The notes under the pieces are model-generated. The model was given only the letters and a program-made list of their open reading frames with translations, ran no database searches and had not been told where the DNA came from. From JADKAV01 sp963818505 (GTDB taxonomy: Bacteria; Actinomycetota; Actinomycetes; S36-B12; UBA10799), in assembly GCA_963818505.1 (NCBI GenBank), contig CAWFSJ010000001.1:1054001-1118000 (forward strand): a DNA stretch of 64,000 nucleotides, in the 5' to 3' direction. Positions within the stretch are counted from its first letter, which is position 1; the number at the start of each line of letters is the position of its first letter. Shown one piece after another: positions 55,100 to 62,695 of the stretch. The translations under genes and the position numbers were made by a program.

Positions 55100-55711
55100 A
55101 ACGCCGGAGTCACGCCCTGCCACAAGGTGCTTGGTCACCAGCGCACGGAAGGCTTTGCCCCGGTGGCTGATGGCGTGCTTGTCTGCGGACGACAACTGCG
55201 CGGTGGTGCGTGGACCGTCGGGTGTCTGAACCTCGAAGATGGGGTCGTAGCCGAAACCGTTCTCCCCACGCGGCTCGTAGGTCAGCGTCCCTTCCACCTC
55301 GCCGATCTCGACCACCTCACGGCCGTCCGGCCACACCAGGACTGCCGCACAGATGAACTTGGCCGCCCGATGTTCCGGGCCGACATCGCCGACCTGATCG
55401 AGCAGCAGTCGCAGGTTTGCCTCGTCATCGCCGTGTGATCCGGCCCAGCGCGCGGAGAATACCCCCGGACATCCGCCAAGAACCTCGACCGCGAGCCCCG
55501 AGTCGTCAGCGATCGCGGGCTTGCCGGTGGCCGCGACCACTGCGCGGGCTTTGAGCAAGGCGTTCTCCGCGAACGTCACGCCGGTCTCGCGGGTGTCGGG
55601 CACATGCGCATCGTCCAGGTCGAGCACCTCCTCGGTGAGCCCGGCCTCTTGCAGGATCGTGCGCAACTCGGCCAGTTTGTGCCGGTTGCGGGTTGCCAGC
55701 ACAAGCGTCAT
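55097..55711 (-). CDS. rdgB: XTP/dITP pyrophosphatase RdgB
   Basis: A 204-aa Ham1-type enzyme that hydrolyses ITP/XTP to keep them out of nucleic acids. It begins LVLATRNRHKLAEL (nucleotide site), has ADDSGLAVEVLGGCPGVFSARW (metal and substrate loop) and ENGFGYDPIFEV, and ends with ISHRGKAFRAL. ATG at 55711 overlaps the rph stop (ATGA). rph-rdgB is the Rv1340-Rv1341 order. Confidence 0.96.
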   Translation of the reverse strand: MTLVLATRNRHKLAELRTILQEAGLTEEVLDLDDAHVPDTRETGVTFAENALLKARAVVAATGKPAIADDSGLAVEVLGGCPGVFSARWAGSHGDDEANLRLLLDQVGDVGPEHRAAKFICAAVLVWPDGREVVEIGEVEGTLTYEPRGENGFGYDPIFEVQTPDGPRTTAQLSSADKHAISHRGKAFRALVTKHLVAGRDSGV

Positions 55712-56505
55712 ACGGGTCCTCCCGCGGTGGCGCCGCCGGAAACCAGAGCCGGGTTGCCGTCGATCAACAAACCCTTCGCCGGACTTTCCAGGCTCAGGGC
55801 CAAGTCCTGCAGGCGTGTAAGTTCGGCACAACCGCCGGCGGCCAGCACCAGCAACTCGTCCAGCAGTTCGCGTTCGAACGGCTCCCCTTCAGCCGTTCCC
55901 TGCACCTCGACGAATCGGCCGTCCCCTGTCATCACCACGTTCATGTCGGTGTCGGCATTGACGTCGTCGTCGTAGTGGAGGTCCAGGCGTGGTTCACCCT
56001 CGACAACCCCGACGCTGACTGCGGCTACTGAGGTCTGCAGTGGCCAGGACTTGAGCAGCCCCTCCTGCTGAGCCCACCTGCAGGCATCGGCGACCGCGAC
56101 ATAGGCCCCCGTGATGGCCGCGGTCCGGGTGCCCCCGTCGGCCTGCAGCACATCGCAGTCCACCTGGATCGTGTTCTCCCCCAGTGCCGCATCGTCGATG
56201 CTGGCACGCAACGCCCGGCCGATGAGCCGCGAGATCTCCTGCGTGCGCCCGCCGGGACGGCCCTTGATCGATTCACGGGAGCCGCGGGTGTCGGTTGAAC
56301 GGGGAAGCATCGCGTACTCGGCGGTGATCCAGCCCTTGCCCGAGTCCCGGCGCCAGCGCGGAACCCCGGCGGTGAACGAGGCCACGCACAGCACCCGGGT
56401 GCGCCCGAACTCGATCAGGCACGACCCCTCACCGTTGTCCTGCCAGCCTCGGTGGAAGCGGATTGGGCGCAGTTGGTCGGCGGCACGGCCGTCAGAACGT
56501 GACAT
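55708..56505 (-). CDS. rph: Ribonuclease PH
   Basis: A 265-aa phosphorolytic 3'-5' exoribonuclease for tRNA 3' trimming. Features are ILIEFG-like GSCLIEFGRTRVLC, GWITAEYAMLPRSTDTRG, the phosphate-site RPGGRTQEISRLIGRALRA and DCDVLQADGGTRTAAITGA. ATG at 56505 is 6 nt below TACAGT. Its upstream region carries two copies of the 68-bp palindrome. Confidence 0.96.
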   Translation of the reverse strand: MSRSDGRAADQLRPIRFHRGWQDNGEGSCLIEFGRTRVLCVASFTAGVPRWRRDSGKGWITAEYAMLPRSTDTRGSRESIKGRPGGRTQEISRLIGRALRASIDDAALGENTIQVDCDVLQADGGTRTAAITGAYVAVADACRWAQQEGLLKSWPLQTSVAAVSVGVVEGEPRLDLHYDDDVNADTDMNVVMTGDGRFVEVQGTAEGEPFERELLDELLVLAAGGCAELTRLQDLALSLESPAKGLLIDGNPALVSGGATAGGPV

Positions 56506-56511
56506 GAGGCG

Positions 56512-56517
56512 ACTGTA
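56512..56517 (-). promoter_or_regulatory. Putative -10 box of rph (leaderless)
   Basis: TACAGT, 6 nt from ATG 56505; palindrome copies 5 and 6 lie further upstream. Confidence 0.5.
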
Positions 56518-56583
56518 CTGAGCCGCGGTGGCCTGGCTTGAACCTCGACCCGCAGCCGGCTGGACGCCCCGCCAGACCTCCTG

Positions 56584-56651
56584 GTTAGAGGTTGTGGTCC
56601 TCGTTAGCGAATACACGCGTGGATTCGCTAACCAACAGCACAACCTCTAAC
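56584..56651. repeat. Palindromic element A, copy 5
   Basis: 68 bp; left spacer GTCCT, right AACAG (the reverse arrangement of copy 2); loop TACACGCGTGGA. Confidence 0.95.
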
Positions 56652-56748
56652 CAACGGCGGCCGGGCCGGGCCGGGCCGCTGTCGAATCGTGGGCACGCCC
56701 GGTTGAACCTCGACCCGCAGCCAGCTGGACGCCCCGCCAGACCTCCTG

Positions 56749-56816
56749 GTTAGAGGTTGTGGTCCTCGTTAGCGAATACACGCGTGGATTCGCTAACCAA
56801 CAGCACAACCTCTAAC
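56749..56816. repeat. Palindromic element A, copy 6
   Basis: 68 bp, identical to copy 5, within the second duplication unit and followed by the typical CAAC. Confidence 0.95.
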
Positions 56817-56892
56817 CAACAGCCGCCGGGCCCGGCCGCCGGGCCGGGCCGGGAGGGCCCAACAGCCGCCGGGCCGGGCCGGGCCACTGTCG

Positions 56893-57639
56893 CTAAACCT
56901 CGACCTGCAGCCCGCTGGTCGCCACGATGAGCTCACCGTCGTAGGCCGCTGCGGCCTCATCGACCACCCGGGCCGTGTCGTTCCACGCCACAAGGTGCGT
57001 CAGGATAAGACGTCCCACACCTGCGCGGGTAGCGTGCTCCGCCGCCTGGCTACCGGTCATGTGCAGGTCCACGGGGTTGTCCGGCTGGTCGACGAAGGAC
57101 GCTTCGAACAACGCCACATCCGCGCCGCGGGCGATGCCCACCAACGCGGGCGTGGGCCCGGTGTCCCCCGAGTAGACCAATGACCGGCCTCCGGCAGTGA
57201 CCTTGATCGCATAAGTCTCAACCGGATGGGCGACCCGCACAGTTTCGATCCGGAACGGCCCCACCATCGTCGGGTCCGGGTCGTGACGCATGAAGTTGAA
57301 CTCGTCGTGCATCCCCGGTTTGACGGGAAGTCCGTAGGCGGCGGCCATGCGATCGGCAACTCCCGACGGACCGAAGACCGGGATTCGCTGGTGAGCCCCG
57401 CCCGGGTGGTACTTGCGGGCCACGTAGTAGGAACAAAGGTCGATGCAGTGATCAACGTGCAGGTGCGACAGCAGAACCGCGTCGATCGCGTAGATGTCGG
57501 TGTATCGCTGCAGCGCACCGAGGGCACCGTTGCCCAGATCAAGAAGAATCCGGGCTCCGTCGTGTTCCAGCAGGTAACAGGAGGCGGGGCTGTCTGGGCC
57601 CGGGAACGAACCGGAATAACCGACCACGGTCAACTTCAC
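56893..57639 (-). CDS. Metallo-beta-lactamase fold hydrolase, Rv1339-like
   Basis: A 248-aa RNase Z-like beta-lactamase fold. The metal motif SHLHVDHC holds H59, H61, D63 and H64; further ligands are in VYSGDTGPTPAL (Asp) and LILTHLVAW (His). The M. tuberculosis counterpart at the same position, Rv1339, has been reported as a cyclic-nucleotide phosphodiesterase, so cAMP hydrolysis is a reasonable guess. ATG at 57639 overlaps the murI stop (ATGA). Confidence 0.9.
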   Translation of the reverse strand: MKLTVVGYSGSFPGPDSPASCYLLEHDGARILLDLGNGALGALQRYTDIYAIDAVLLSHLHVDHCIDLCSYYVARKYHPGGAHQRIPVFGPSGVADRMAAAYGLPVKPGMHDEFNFMRHDPDPTMVGPFRIETVRVAHPVETYAIKVTAGGRSLVYSGDTGPTPALVGIARGADVALFEASFVDQPDNPVDLHMTGSQAAEHATRAGVGRLILTHLVAWNDTARVVDEAAAAYDGELIVATSGLQVEV

Positions 57640-58451
57640 GAAACCACCTCCACCGCAGAATGGACCTCTCGGACCTCCGGGCCGAGGAACCTTCGACCCA
57701 TCATTGCGAACGCCTCCGGATCGCCGGTGGCCAGGAACCGGTGTTCGGGTTCCGGCAACGCAGAGTCACGCAACAACCCGTGGGCGGCCAGGGTCTTGTA
57801 GACGTCCTTGGCGGTCTCCTCGGCGCTGGACACCAGCACCACGTCGTCGCCCATCACCCACTGGATGACACCGGTGAGCAGCGGGTAGTGCGTACAGCCG
57901 AGCACGAGCGTGTCGACCTCGGCCGCGCGCAGCGGCTCTAGGTACTCCTGGGCCACGCGAAGAAGCTCCGGACCGCCGGTGATCCCCGCTTCGACGAACT
58001 CGACGAAACGCGGACAGGCCTGCATGAACAACTCGACCTCCGGGGCGGCCGCGAACGCGTCCTCATACGCCCCGGACGTAACCGTTGCCTGCGTGCCAAT
58101 CACCGCGACCCGGTCGTTGTCGGTCACCCGCGCGGCGCGGCGTACGGCCGGCTGGATCACCTCGATCACCGGCACGTCGTAGCGCTCGCGCGCATCGCGC
58201 AGAACGGCTGCGCTGGCCGAGTTGCAGGCGATCACCAGGGCCTTGACCCCGTGGTCCACGAGGTGGTCCATGATGTCCAGCGCGTAGGCGCGCACCTGCG
58301 CAAGTGGGAGCGGCCCGTACGGTCCGCGAGCCGTGTCCCCCACGTACACCACAGCCTCATGGGGTAACTGGTCGAACACCGCACGCGCGACGGTCAGCCC
58401 ACCGACGCCGGAGTCGAAGATGCCCAAGGGGGCATCGGGGCTCACGCCCAT
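57636..58451 (-). CDS. murI: Glutamate racemase
   Basis: Makes D-glutamate for peptidoglycan. The 271-aa protein has the two catalytic cysteines in ACNSASA (C76) and LGCTHYP (C186), plus IFDSGVGGLTV and YVGDTARGPYG near the N-terminus. It overlaps cysM by 10 bp upstream and the metallo-beta-lactamase gene downstream. It provides the D-Glu later amidated by MurT-GatD. Confidence 0.97.
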   Translation of the reverse strand: MGVSPDAPLGIFDSGVGGLTVARAVFDQLPHEAVVYVGDTARGPYGPLPLAQVRAYALDIMDHLVDHGVKALVIACNSASAAVLRDARERYDVPVIEVIQPAVRRAARVTDNDRVAVIGTQATVTSGAYEDAFAAAPEVELFMQACPRFVEFVEAGITGGPELLRVAQEYLEPLRAAEVDTLVLGCTHYPLLTGVIQWVMGDDVVLVSSAEETAKDVYKTLAAHGLLRDSALPEPEHRFLATGDPEAFAMMGRRFLGPEVREVHSAVEVVS

Positions 58452-59404
58452 AGTTGCCCCGAGATGGACTGCTCGGCTTCCTCAAGCGAGCCCTCGTAGG
58501 CGCCGGTGGACAAGTACTTCCAACCACCGTCACACACGATCAGGCAGATGTCGGCCGGCTCGTGTGATCCTGCGGCCTTGTCGGCAAGCCCCAGAGCGGC
58601 GTGCAGGATCGCGCCGGTCGAGATACCGGCGAAGATGCCCTCCTCGTGCAGGAGCTGGCGGGTGCGCATCAGCGCGTCGTGCGGTCCCACGGAGTAACGC
58701 GAGGTCAACACCGACGCGTCGTACAGCTCGGGGACGAATCCTTCGTCGAGGTTGCGCAAACCGTAGACCAGCTCCCCGTAGCGCGGTTCGGCCGCGACGA
58801 TCTGGACCCCGGGTTTGTGTTCGCGCAGGAAACGCCCGACGCCCATCAAGGTCCCGGTGGTGCCCAGACCAGCGACGAAGTGCGTGATCTCCGGCAGATC
58901 CCTGAGGACCTCGGGGCCGGTGGTCTCGTAGTGTGCCTGGGCGTTGGCTGCATTGCCGTACTGGTAGAGCATCACCCATTCGGGATTGCGCGCGGACAGG
59001 TCCTTGGCCACCCGCACTGCCTCGTTCGACCCGCCCTGCGCTGGGGAGTAGACGATCTGCGCGCCCCACATCCGCAGCAGCTGGGTGCGCTCGAAGGAGG
59101 TGTTCTCCGGCATCACGCAGATGAGTTGGTACCCACGCTGGCGCGCAACCATCGCCAAGGAGATACCGGTGTTCCCGCTCGTGGGTTCAAGGATCGTCGC
59201 CCCAGGGGTCAGCACCCCTTCGGCCTCAGCACGGTTGATCATGGCCAGAGCCGCACGGTCCTTGACCGATCCGGTGGGATTGCGGTCCTCCAGTTTGGCC
59301 CACAGCCGCACATCGGCCGCGGGGCTCAGCCTCGGCAGACCGACAATGGGGGTTTGGCCCACGGAGGCCAGAAGGTTCGGATAGCGCAAGTCAGCCGCCA
59401 GCAA
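58442..59404 (-). CDS. cysM: O-phosphoserine/CysO-dependent cysteine synthase CysM
   Basis: A 320-aa PLP enzyme with the Schiff-base lysine in NPTGSVKDR (K48), substrate loop EPTSGNTGISLAM and PLP-phosphate loop GLGTTGTLMG. Being next to cysO and mec, it should use O-phosphoserine and sulfur from CysO thiocarboxylate, as Rv1336 does. The TTG start at 59404 lies inside the cysO 3' end (14-bp overlap). The rhomboid gene between cysM and murI in mycobacteria is missing here. Confidence 0.95.
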   Translation of the reverse strand: MLAADLRYPNLLASVGQTPIVGLPRLSPAADVRLWAKLEDRNPTGSVKDRAALAMINRAEAEGVLTPGATILEPTSGNTGISLAMVARQRGYQLICVMPENTSFERTQLLRMWGAQIVYSPAQGGSNEAVRVAKDLSARNPEWVMLYQYGNAANAQAHYETTGPEVLRDLPEITHFVAGLGTTGTLMGVGRFLREHKPGVQIVAAEPRYGELVYGLRNLDEGFVPELYDASVLTSRYSVGPHDALMRTRQLLHEEGIFAGISTGAILHAALGLADKAAGSHEPADICLIVCDGGWKYLSTGAYEGSLEEAEQSISGQLWA

Positions 59405-59669
59405 CCGCCGGCAGGATCGTCACCGAATCGCCGTCGGAGAGGCTGGTGGACAATCCGTCCAGGAAACGGACGTCCTCGTCGTTCAGGTACACGTTGACGA
59501 ACCGGCGCAGACCGGCGTCGTCGAGCACGCGGTCCTTCAGGCCGGGGTATTTCGCATCAAGATCGGCGACCAGATCGGCCAGTGTGGCGCCATCGGCACT
59601 GACCGTCTTCTCACCACCGGTGTAGGTGCGCAGGATTGTGGGGATCTGAACGTCAATAGCCATAATCAC
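59391..59669 (-). CDS. cysO: Sulfur carrier protein CysO (ThiS/MoaD-like)
   Basis: A 92-aa ubiquitin-like fold ending in the diglycine tail AVAGG, the site of thiocarboxylate formation. It delivers sulfur to CysM, and the resulting CysO-Cys adduct is cut by Mec. GTG at 59669 overlaps the mec stop (TAGTG); ATG at 59663 would shorten it by two residues. The three genes mec-cysO-cysM are contiguous, as in Rv1334-Rv1336. Confidence 0.95.
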   Translation of the reverse strand: MIMAIDVQIPTILRTYTGGEKTVSADGATLADLVADLDAKYPGLKDRVLDDAGLRRFVNVYLNDEDVRFLDGLSTSLSDGDSVTILPAVAGG

Positions 59670-60082
59670 TAGGGTACGGACTCGTCGATCTCGACCATCT
59701 CCTCGGTCACCTCTGAATCGATGATGCGGAAACTACGGACTTCCGCGGCCGCCTCGCGGGTGGAGATGAGCACGTAATGCGCGTTCGGCTCAGAGGCGTA
59801 ACTGATGTCGGTGCGCGACGGAAAGGGCGGGGTCGCCGTGTGGGAATGGTAGATGACCACCGGTTCCTCGTCGCGGGCGTCCATGTCCCGGTAGAGGCGC
59901 AGGAGGTCCGTGGAGTCGAACTCGTAGAACGTTGTCGAGCGGGCGGCATTGACCATCGGGATGAACCGCTGCGGACTGTCGCTGCCAAGCGGTCCGGCGA
60001 TCACCCCGCACGCCTCGTCTGGGTGGTCCCTTCGGGCGTGGTCGACCATGGCGTCGATTAGTTCACGGCGGATCTTCAGCAC
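59669..60082 (-). CDS. mec: CysO-cysteine peptidase Mec (JAMM metalloprotease)
   Basis: A 137-aa JAB1/MPN protease. The zinc site is YHSHTATPPFPSRTD (H79, H81, D92), with the catalytic Glu in DEACGV near residue 23. It releases cysteine from CysO-Cys. GTG at 60082 is the assumed start, 21 bp after the DUF2017 stop. Confidence 0.95.
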   Translation of the reverse strand: MLKIRRELIDAMVDHARRDHPDEACGVIAGPLGSDSPQRFIPMVNAARSTTFYEFDSTDLLRLYRDMDARDEEPVVIYHSHTATPPFPSRTDISYASEPNAHYVLISTREAAAEVRSFRIIDSEVTEEMVEIDESVP

Positions 60083-60103
60083 CTCACCATTGTGCCGCAG
60101 CGC

Positions 60104-60622
60104 TCAGCCCATCAACTCTTCCACCAGCGACTGCTGCAGGTACCCGAGATAGACGTAGAGGTTCCTCTCCGGGTCGTCGCTGGGCAGCATGGGGTCGTCC
60201 TCAGACACCTCCAGCCGCGTGCCCAGCATCAGCCGGGCGTCGGCCAGGAAGGCCAGCCAAGCCCGTACCTCATCGGTGATGACCATGGGATCGCGGCTCA
60301 GCCGTTCACGCACGGTGGCGACGTTGGCCAACTTCGTGGCACGCAAACCCGCCTCGGTGAGCCGACGGAACTCCGAGGCTCGTTCCGGGTCCTCGTACGC
60401 GTTCGGGAGCAGCCTGGCCACCACCGGATCATGCGGTGCCGAACGGTCCTCCCCTACCCCGGACAGGCCGAGTTCCCTGGCCCAATCGGGGACATCCGAG
60501 TCCGCAGTCGGGTCGGCCAGCAGCAGCGTCAGCTCGTCACACACGAACGCCAGGACGGCCCGCTCCTGCTCAGAAAGTCTGGCGATCAGGTTGCCTCGCT
60601 TGACCTTGAAGGGTTTGCCCAT
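60104..60622 (-). CDS. DUF2017 family protein
   Basis: A 172-aa helical cytosolic protein, equivalent by position to Rv1332. It has no catalytic motif. The C-terminal half contains WLAFLADARLMLGTRLEV and YLGYLQQSLVEELMG. ATG at 60622 overlaps the clpS stop (ATGA). The conserved coupling of DUF2017 to clpS suggests a link with ClpS function, which remains unproven. Confidence 0.88.
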   Translation of the reverse strand: MGKPFKVKRGNLIARLSEQERAVLAFVCDELTLLLADPTADSDVPDWARELGLSGVGEDRSAPHDPVVARLLPNAYEDPERASEFRRLTEAGLRATKLANVATVRERLSRDPMVITDEVRAWLAFLADARLMLGTRLEVSEDDPMLPSDDPERNLYVYLGYLQQSLVEELMG

Positions 60623-60906
60623 CAGTCGTCCTTCTGCACTGTGGCCCACAAACCGTACTCGTGCATCGCCGTAGCGTCGCGCTCCATCTGTTCACGACTG
60701 CCGGCGTTGACCACAGCGCGGCCCTTGGAATGCACGTCCCACATCAGCGATTCGGACTTCTCCCGGGAGTACCCGAAGTAGGACATGAAGACATACGTCA
60801 CGTAGCTCATCAGGTTGATGGGGTCGTTCCAGACCAGGCACACCCACGGTGAATCCGGGGCGAGACTGCTCTTCGGCGACTCCAGTTCGGCCGGGGCGAT
60901 GCTCAT
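60622..60906 (-). CDS. clpS: ATP-dependent Clp protease adaptor ClpS
   Basis: A 94-aa adaptor that delivers N-degron substrates to ClpC/ClpAP. The binding pocket region is VWNDPINLMSYVTYVF, followed by the typical HSKGRAVVNAGSREQME. ATG at 60906 gives the canonical size; longer frames overlap the divergent aminotransferase. It is the first gene of the long minus-strand series clpS-DUF2017-mec-cysO-cysM-murI. Confidence 0.95.
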   Translation of the reverse strand: MSIAPAELESPKSSLAPDSPWVCLVWNDPINLMSYVTYVFMSYFGYSREKSESLMWDVHSKGRAVVNAGSREQMERDATAMHEYGLWATVQKDD

Positions 60907-60966
60907 CACCGGTGATTGTCCCACTGTCGCGGGCCACGAGGGGAGACCGCGTCGCCAGGAGCGCAG

Positions 60967-60972
60967 TAGCGT
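60967..60972 (+). promoter_or_regulatory. Putative -10 box of the class V aminotransferase gene (leaderless)
   Basis: TAGCGT, 7 nt from ATG 60980, in the 73-bp gap to clpS. Confidence 0.5.
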
Positions 60973-60979
60973 TTCGGAC

Positions 60980-62695
60980 ATGGATGCCGAATCGCCCGCG
61001 CCCGGCCTGCCCGAACCGGCTCTTCTGCAGATGATCCGCGAGGCCGTCATCGGCGACGACCAGGTCATGCCGGGACCGTACGGTCCACGGCGGGTCACAT
61101 ACGCCGACTACACCGCCAGTGGGCGCGCGCTGGGTTTCCTCGAGTCCTTCATCCGTGACGAGGTACTGCCGCGCTATGCCAACACCCACACCGAGAGCTC
61201 GGGTACGGGACTGCAGACCAGCCGTCTGCGCGAGGACGCCAGGGCGATCATCTCGTCGGCGCTCAACGCCGGCAACGCCGCCGTGATCTTCTGCGGATCA
61301 GGATCGACCGCTGCCATCAACAAGCTCGTGGGCATGCTCAACCTGCGGATCCCCGCGGACCTCGATGCCCGGTTTGGCCTTGCAGGGCACATCCCGGTGC
61401 AGGACCGGCCCGTCGTATTCGTCGGACCGTACGAGCATCACAGCAACGAACTGCCGTGGCGCGAATCCATCGCCACCGTCGTGACCATCCCCGAGGACAT
61501 CGACGGCCACATCGACACCCAAGGCCTGCGCGCCGCGCTCATCGAGTACGCAGACAGACCGCTGAAGATCGGCTCCTTCAGCGCGGCCAGCAACGTCACC
61601 GGCATCATGACCGACACCTCGGGGATCTCGCGCATCCTGCACGAACACGGGGCGCTGGCCTTCTGGGACTACGCCGCAGCCGCGCCGTACGTGGACATCG
61701 ACATGAACCCGCCGGAGCACCTCGCCTACGCCGACGCCATCTTCTTGAGCCCACACAAGTTCATCGGAGGCCCAGGAACCCCGGGGTTGCTCGTCGTGCG
61801 TCGCGACATCGTGGCGAACAGCGTGCCCGAGTCGGTCGGGGGCGGCACTGTCGCGTTCGTGAATCCCGAGGACCACCTCTATCTGTCGCAGATCGAGCTA
61901 CGCGAGGAAGCCGGCACTCCGGCGATAGTGGAGTCGATCCGTGCGGGTCTGGTCTTCCAACTCAAGGAGGCGGTCGGGTGCGACACGATCCGGGCTCACG
62001 AGGAGGACTTCGTGCGCCGGGCGATCAGCGCCTGGGACCGGCATCCGAACATCGAGATTCTCGGCAACCGAGCGGCGAAGCGACTGTCCATCGTCAGTTT
62101 TGTGGTGCGCCGCCCGGACCACTTGTACCTGCACCACAACCTCGTCGTCGCGATCCTCAACGACCTGTTCGGGATCCAGGCGCGCGGCGGCTGCTCGTGC
62201 GCCGGACCCTACGGACACCGCCTACTGGGCATCGACCTCGACCAGTCGCACGAGTTCCAGTCTCAGATCGTGAGTGGATGTGAAGGGATCAAGCCCGGAT
62301 GGGTGCGGGTGAACTTCAACTACTTCATCTCCGAGACTGTCTTCGAGTACGTTCTGGCCGCCGTTGAACTGGTCGCCGATCAGGGGTACCGGCTTATCGA
62401 GGATTACCGGTTCGAACCCATGAGCGGGCTGTGGCGGCATAAGGACGGGCCGGTGGAACCGCCACTGCGCCTGAGCCAGGTCCACTATGTCGATGGCGTC
62501 ATGACTTACCCGCACCACGACGACAAGGCCGATGAGACGGTTCTGGCTGGCTACTTGGAGCAGGCACGAGAACTACTGGCCAGCCGCGCCGAGCCCGAGA
62601 TCGATCATGCTGCGCAGATGTCGCGGGAGTTCGAGCAGCTGCGGTGGTTCGAGCTGCCCCCGGTCTGTATGGCGACTAGCGGGCGCGGAAACTGA
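60980..62695 (+). CDS. Class V aminotransferase / cysteine desulfurase-like protein
   Basis: A 571-aa PLP protein. The PLP lysine is in FLSPHKFIGGPGTPG, the PLP-binding site in CGSGSTAAINKL, and FWDYAAAAPYVDIDM precedes the lysine. A cysteine pair in GGCSCAGPYGH occupies the region where desulfurases hold their active cysteine. It is about 150 residues longer than SufS/IscS, with an extended C-terminus (YRFEPMSGLWRHKDG onward). The start at 60980 is backed by the TAGCGT box. The reaction is not certain: desulfuration or C-S lyase activity are options. It overlaps the convergent GH18 gene by 20 bp. Confidence 0.85.
   Translation: MDAESPAPGLPEPALLQMIREAVIGDDQVMPGPYGPRRVTYADYTASGRALGFLESFIRDEVLPRYANTHTESSGTGLQTSRLREDARAIISSALNAGNAAVIFCGSGSTAAINKLVGMLNLRIPADLDARFGLAGHIPVQDRPVVFVGPYEHHSNELPWRESIATVVTIPEDIDGHIDTQGLRAALIEYADRPLKIGSFSAASNVTGIMTDTSGISRILHEHGALAFWDYAAAAPYVDIDMNPPEHLAYADAIFLSPHKFIGGPGTPGLLVVRRDIVANSVPESVGGGTVAFVNPEDHLYLSQIELREEAGTPAIVESIRAGLVFQLKEAVGCDTIRAHEEDFVRRAISAWDRHPNIEILGNRAAKRLSIVSFVVRRPDHLYLHHNLVVAILNDLFGIQARGGCSCAGPYGHRLLGIDLDQSHEFQSQIVSGCEGIKPGWVRVNFNYFISETVFEYVLAAVELVADQGYRLIEDYRFEPMSGLWRHKDGPVEPPLRLSQVHYVDGVMTYPHHDDKADETVLAGYLEQARELLASRAEPEIDHAAQMSREFEQLRWFELPPVCMATSGRGN

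Larger units (their letters stand above)
56538..56820. repeat. 118-bp direct duplication (period 165 bp), each containing element A
   Basis: 56538-56655 and 56703-56820 are nearly identical. Each unit begins with about 28 bp that also matches, with three differences, the 3' end of the neighbouring metallo-beta-lactamase gene (AACCTCGACCTGCAGCCCGC region, from 56897). GC-rich CCGGG runs separate the units. The 56506-56892 gap contains nothing else recognisable. Confidence 0.9.
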
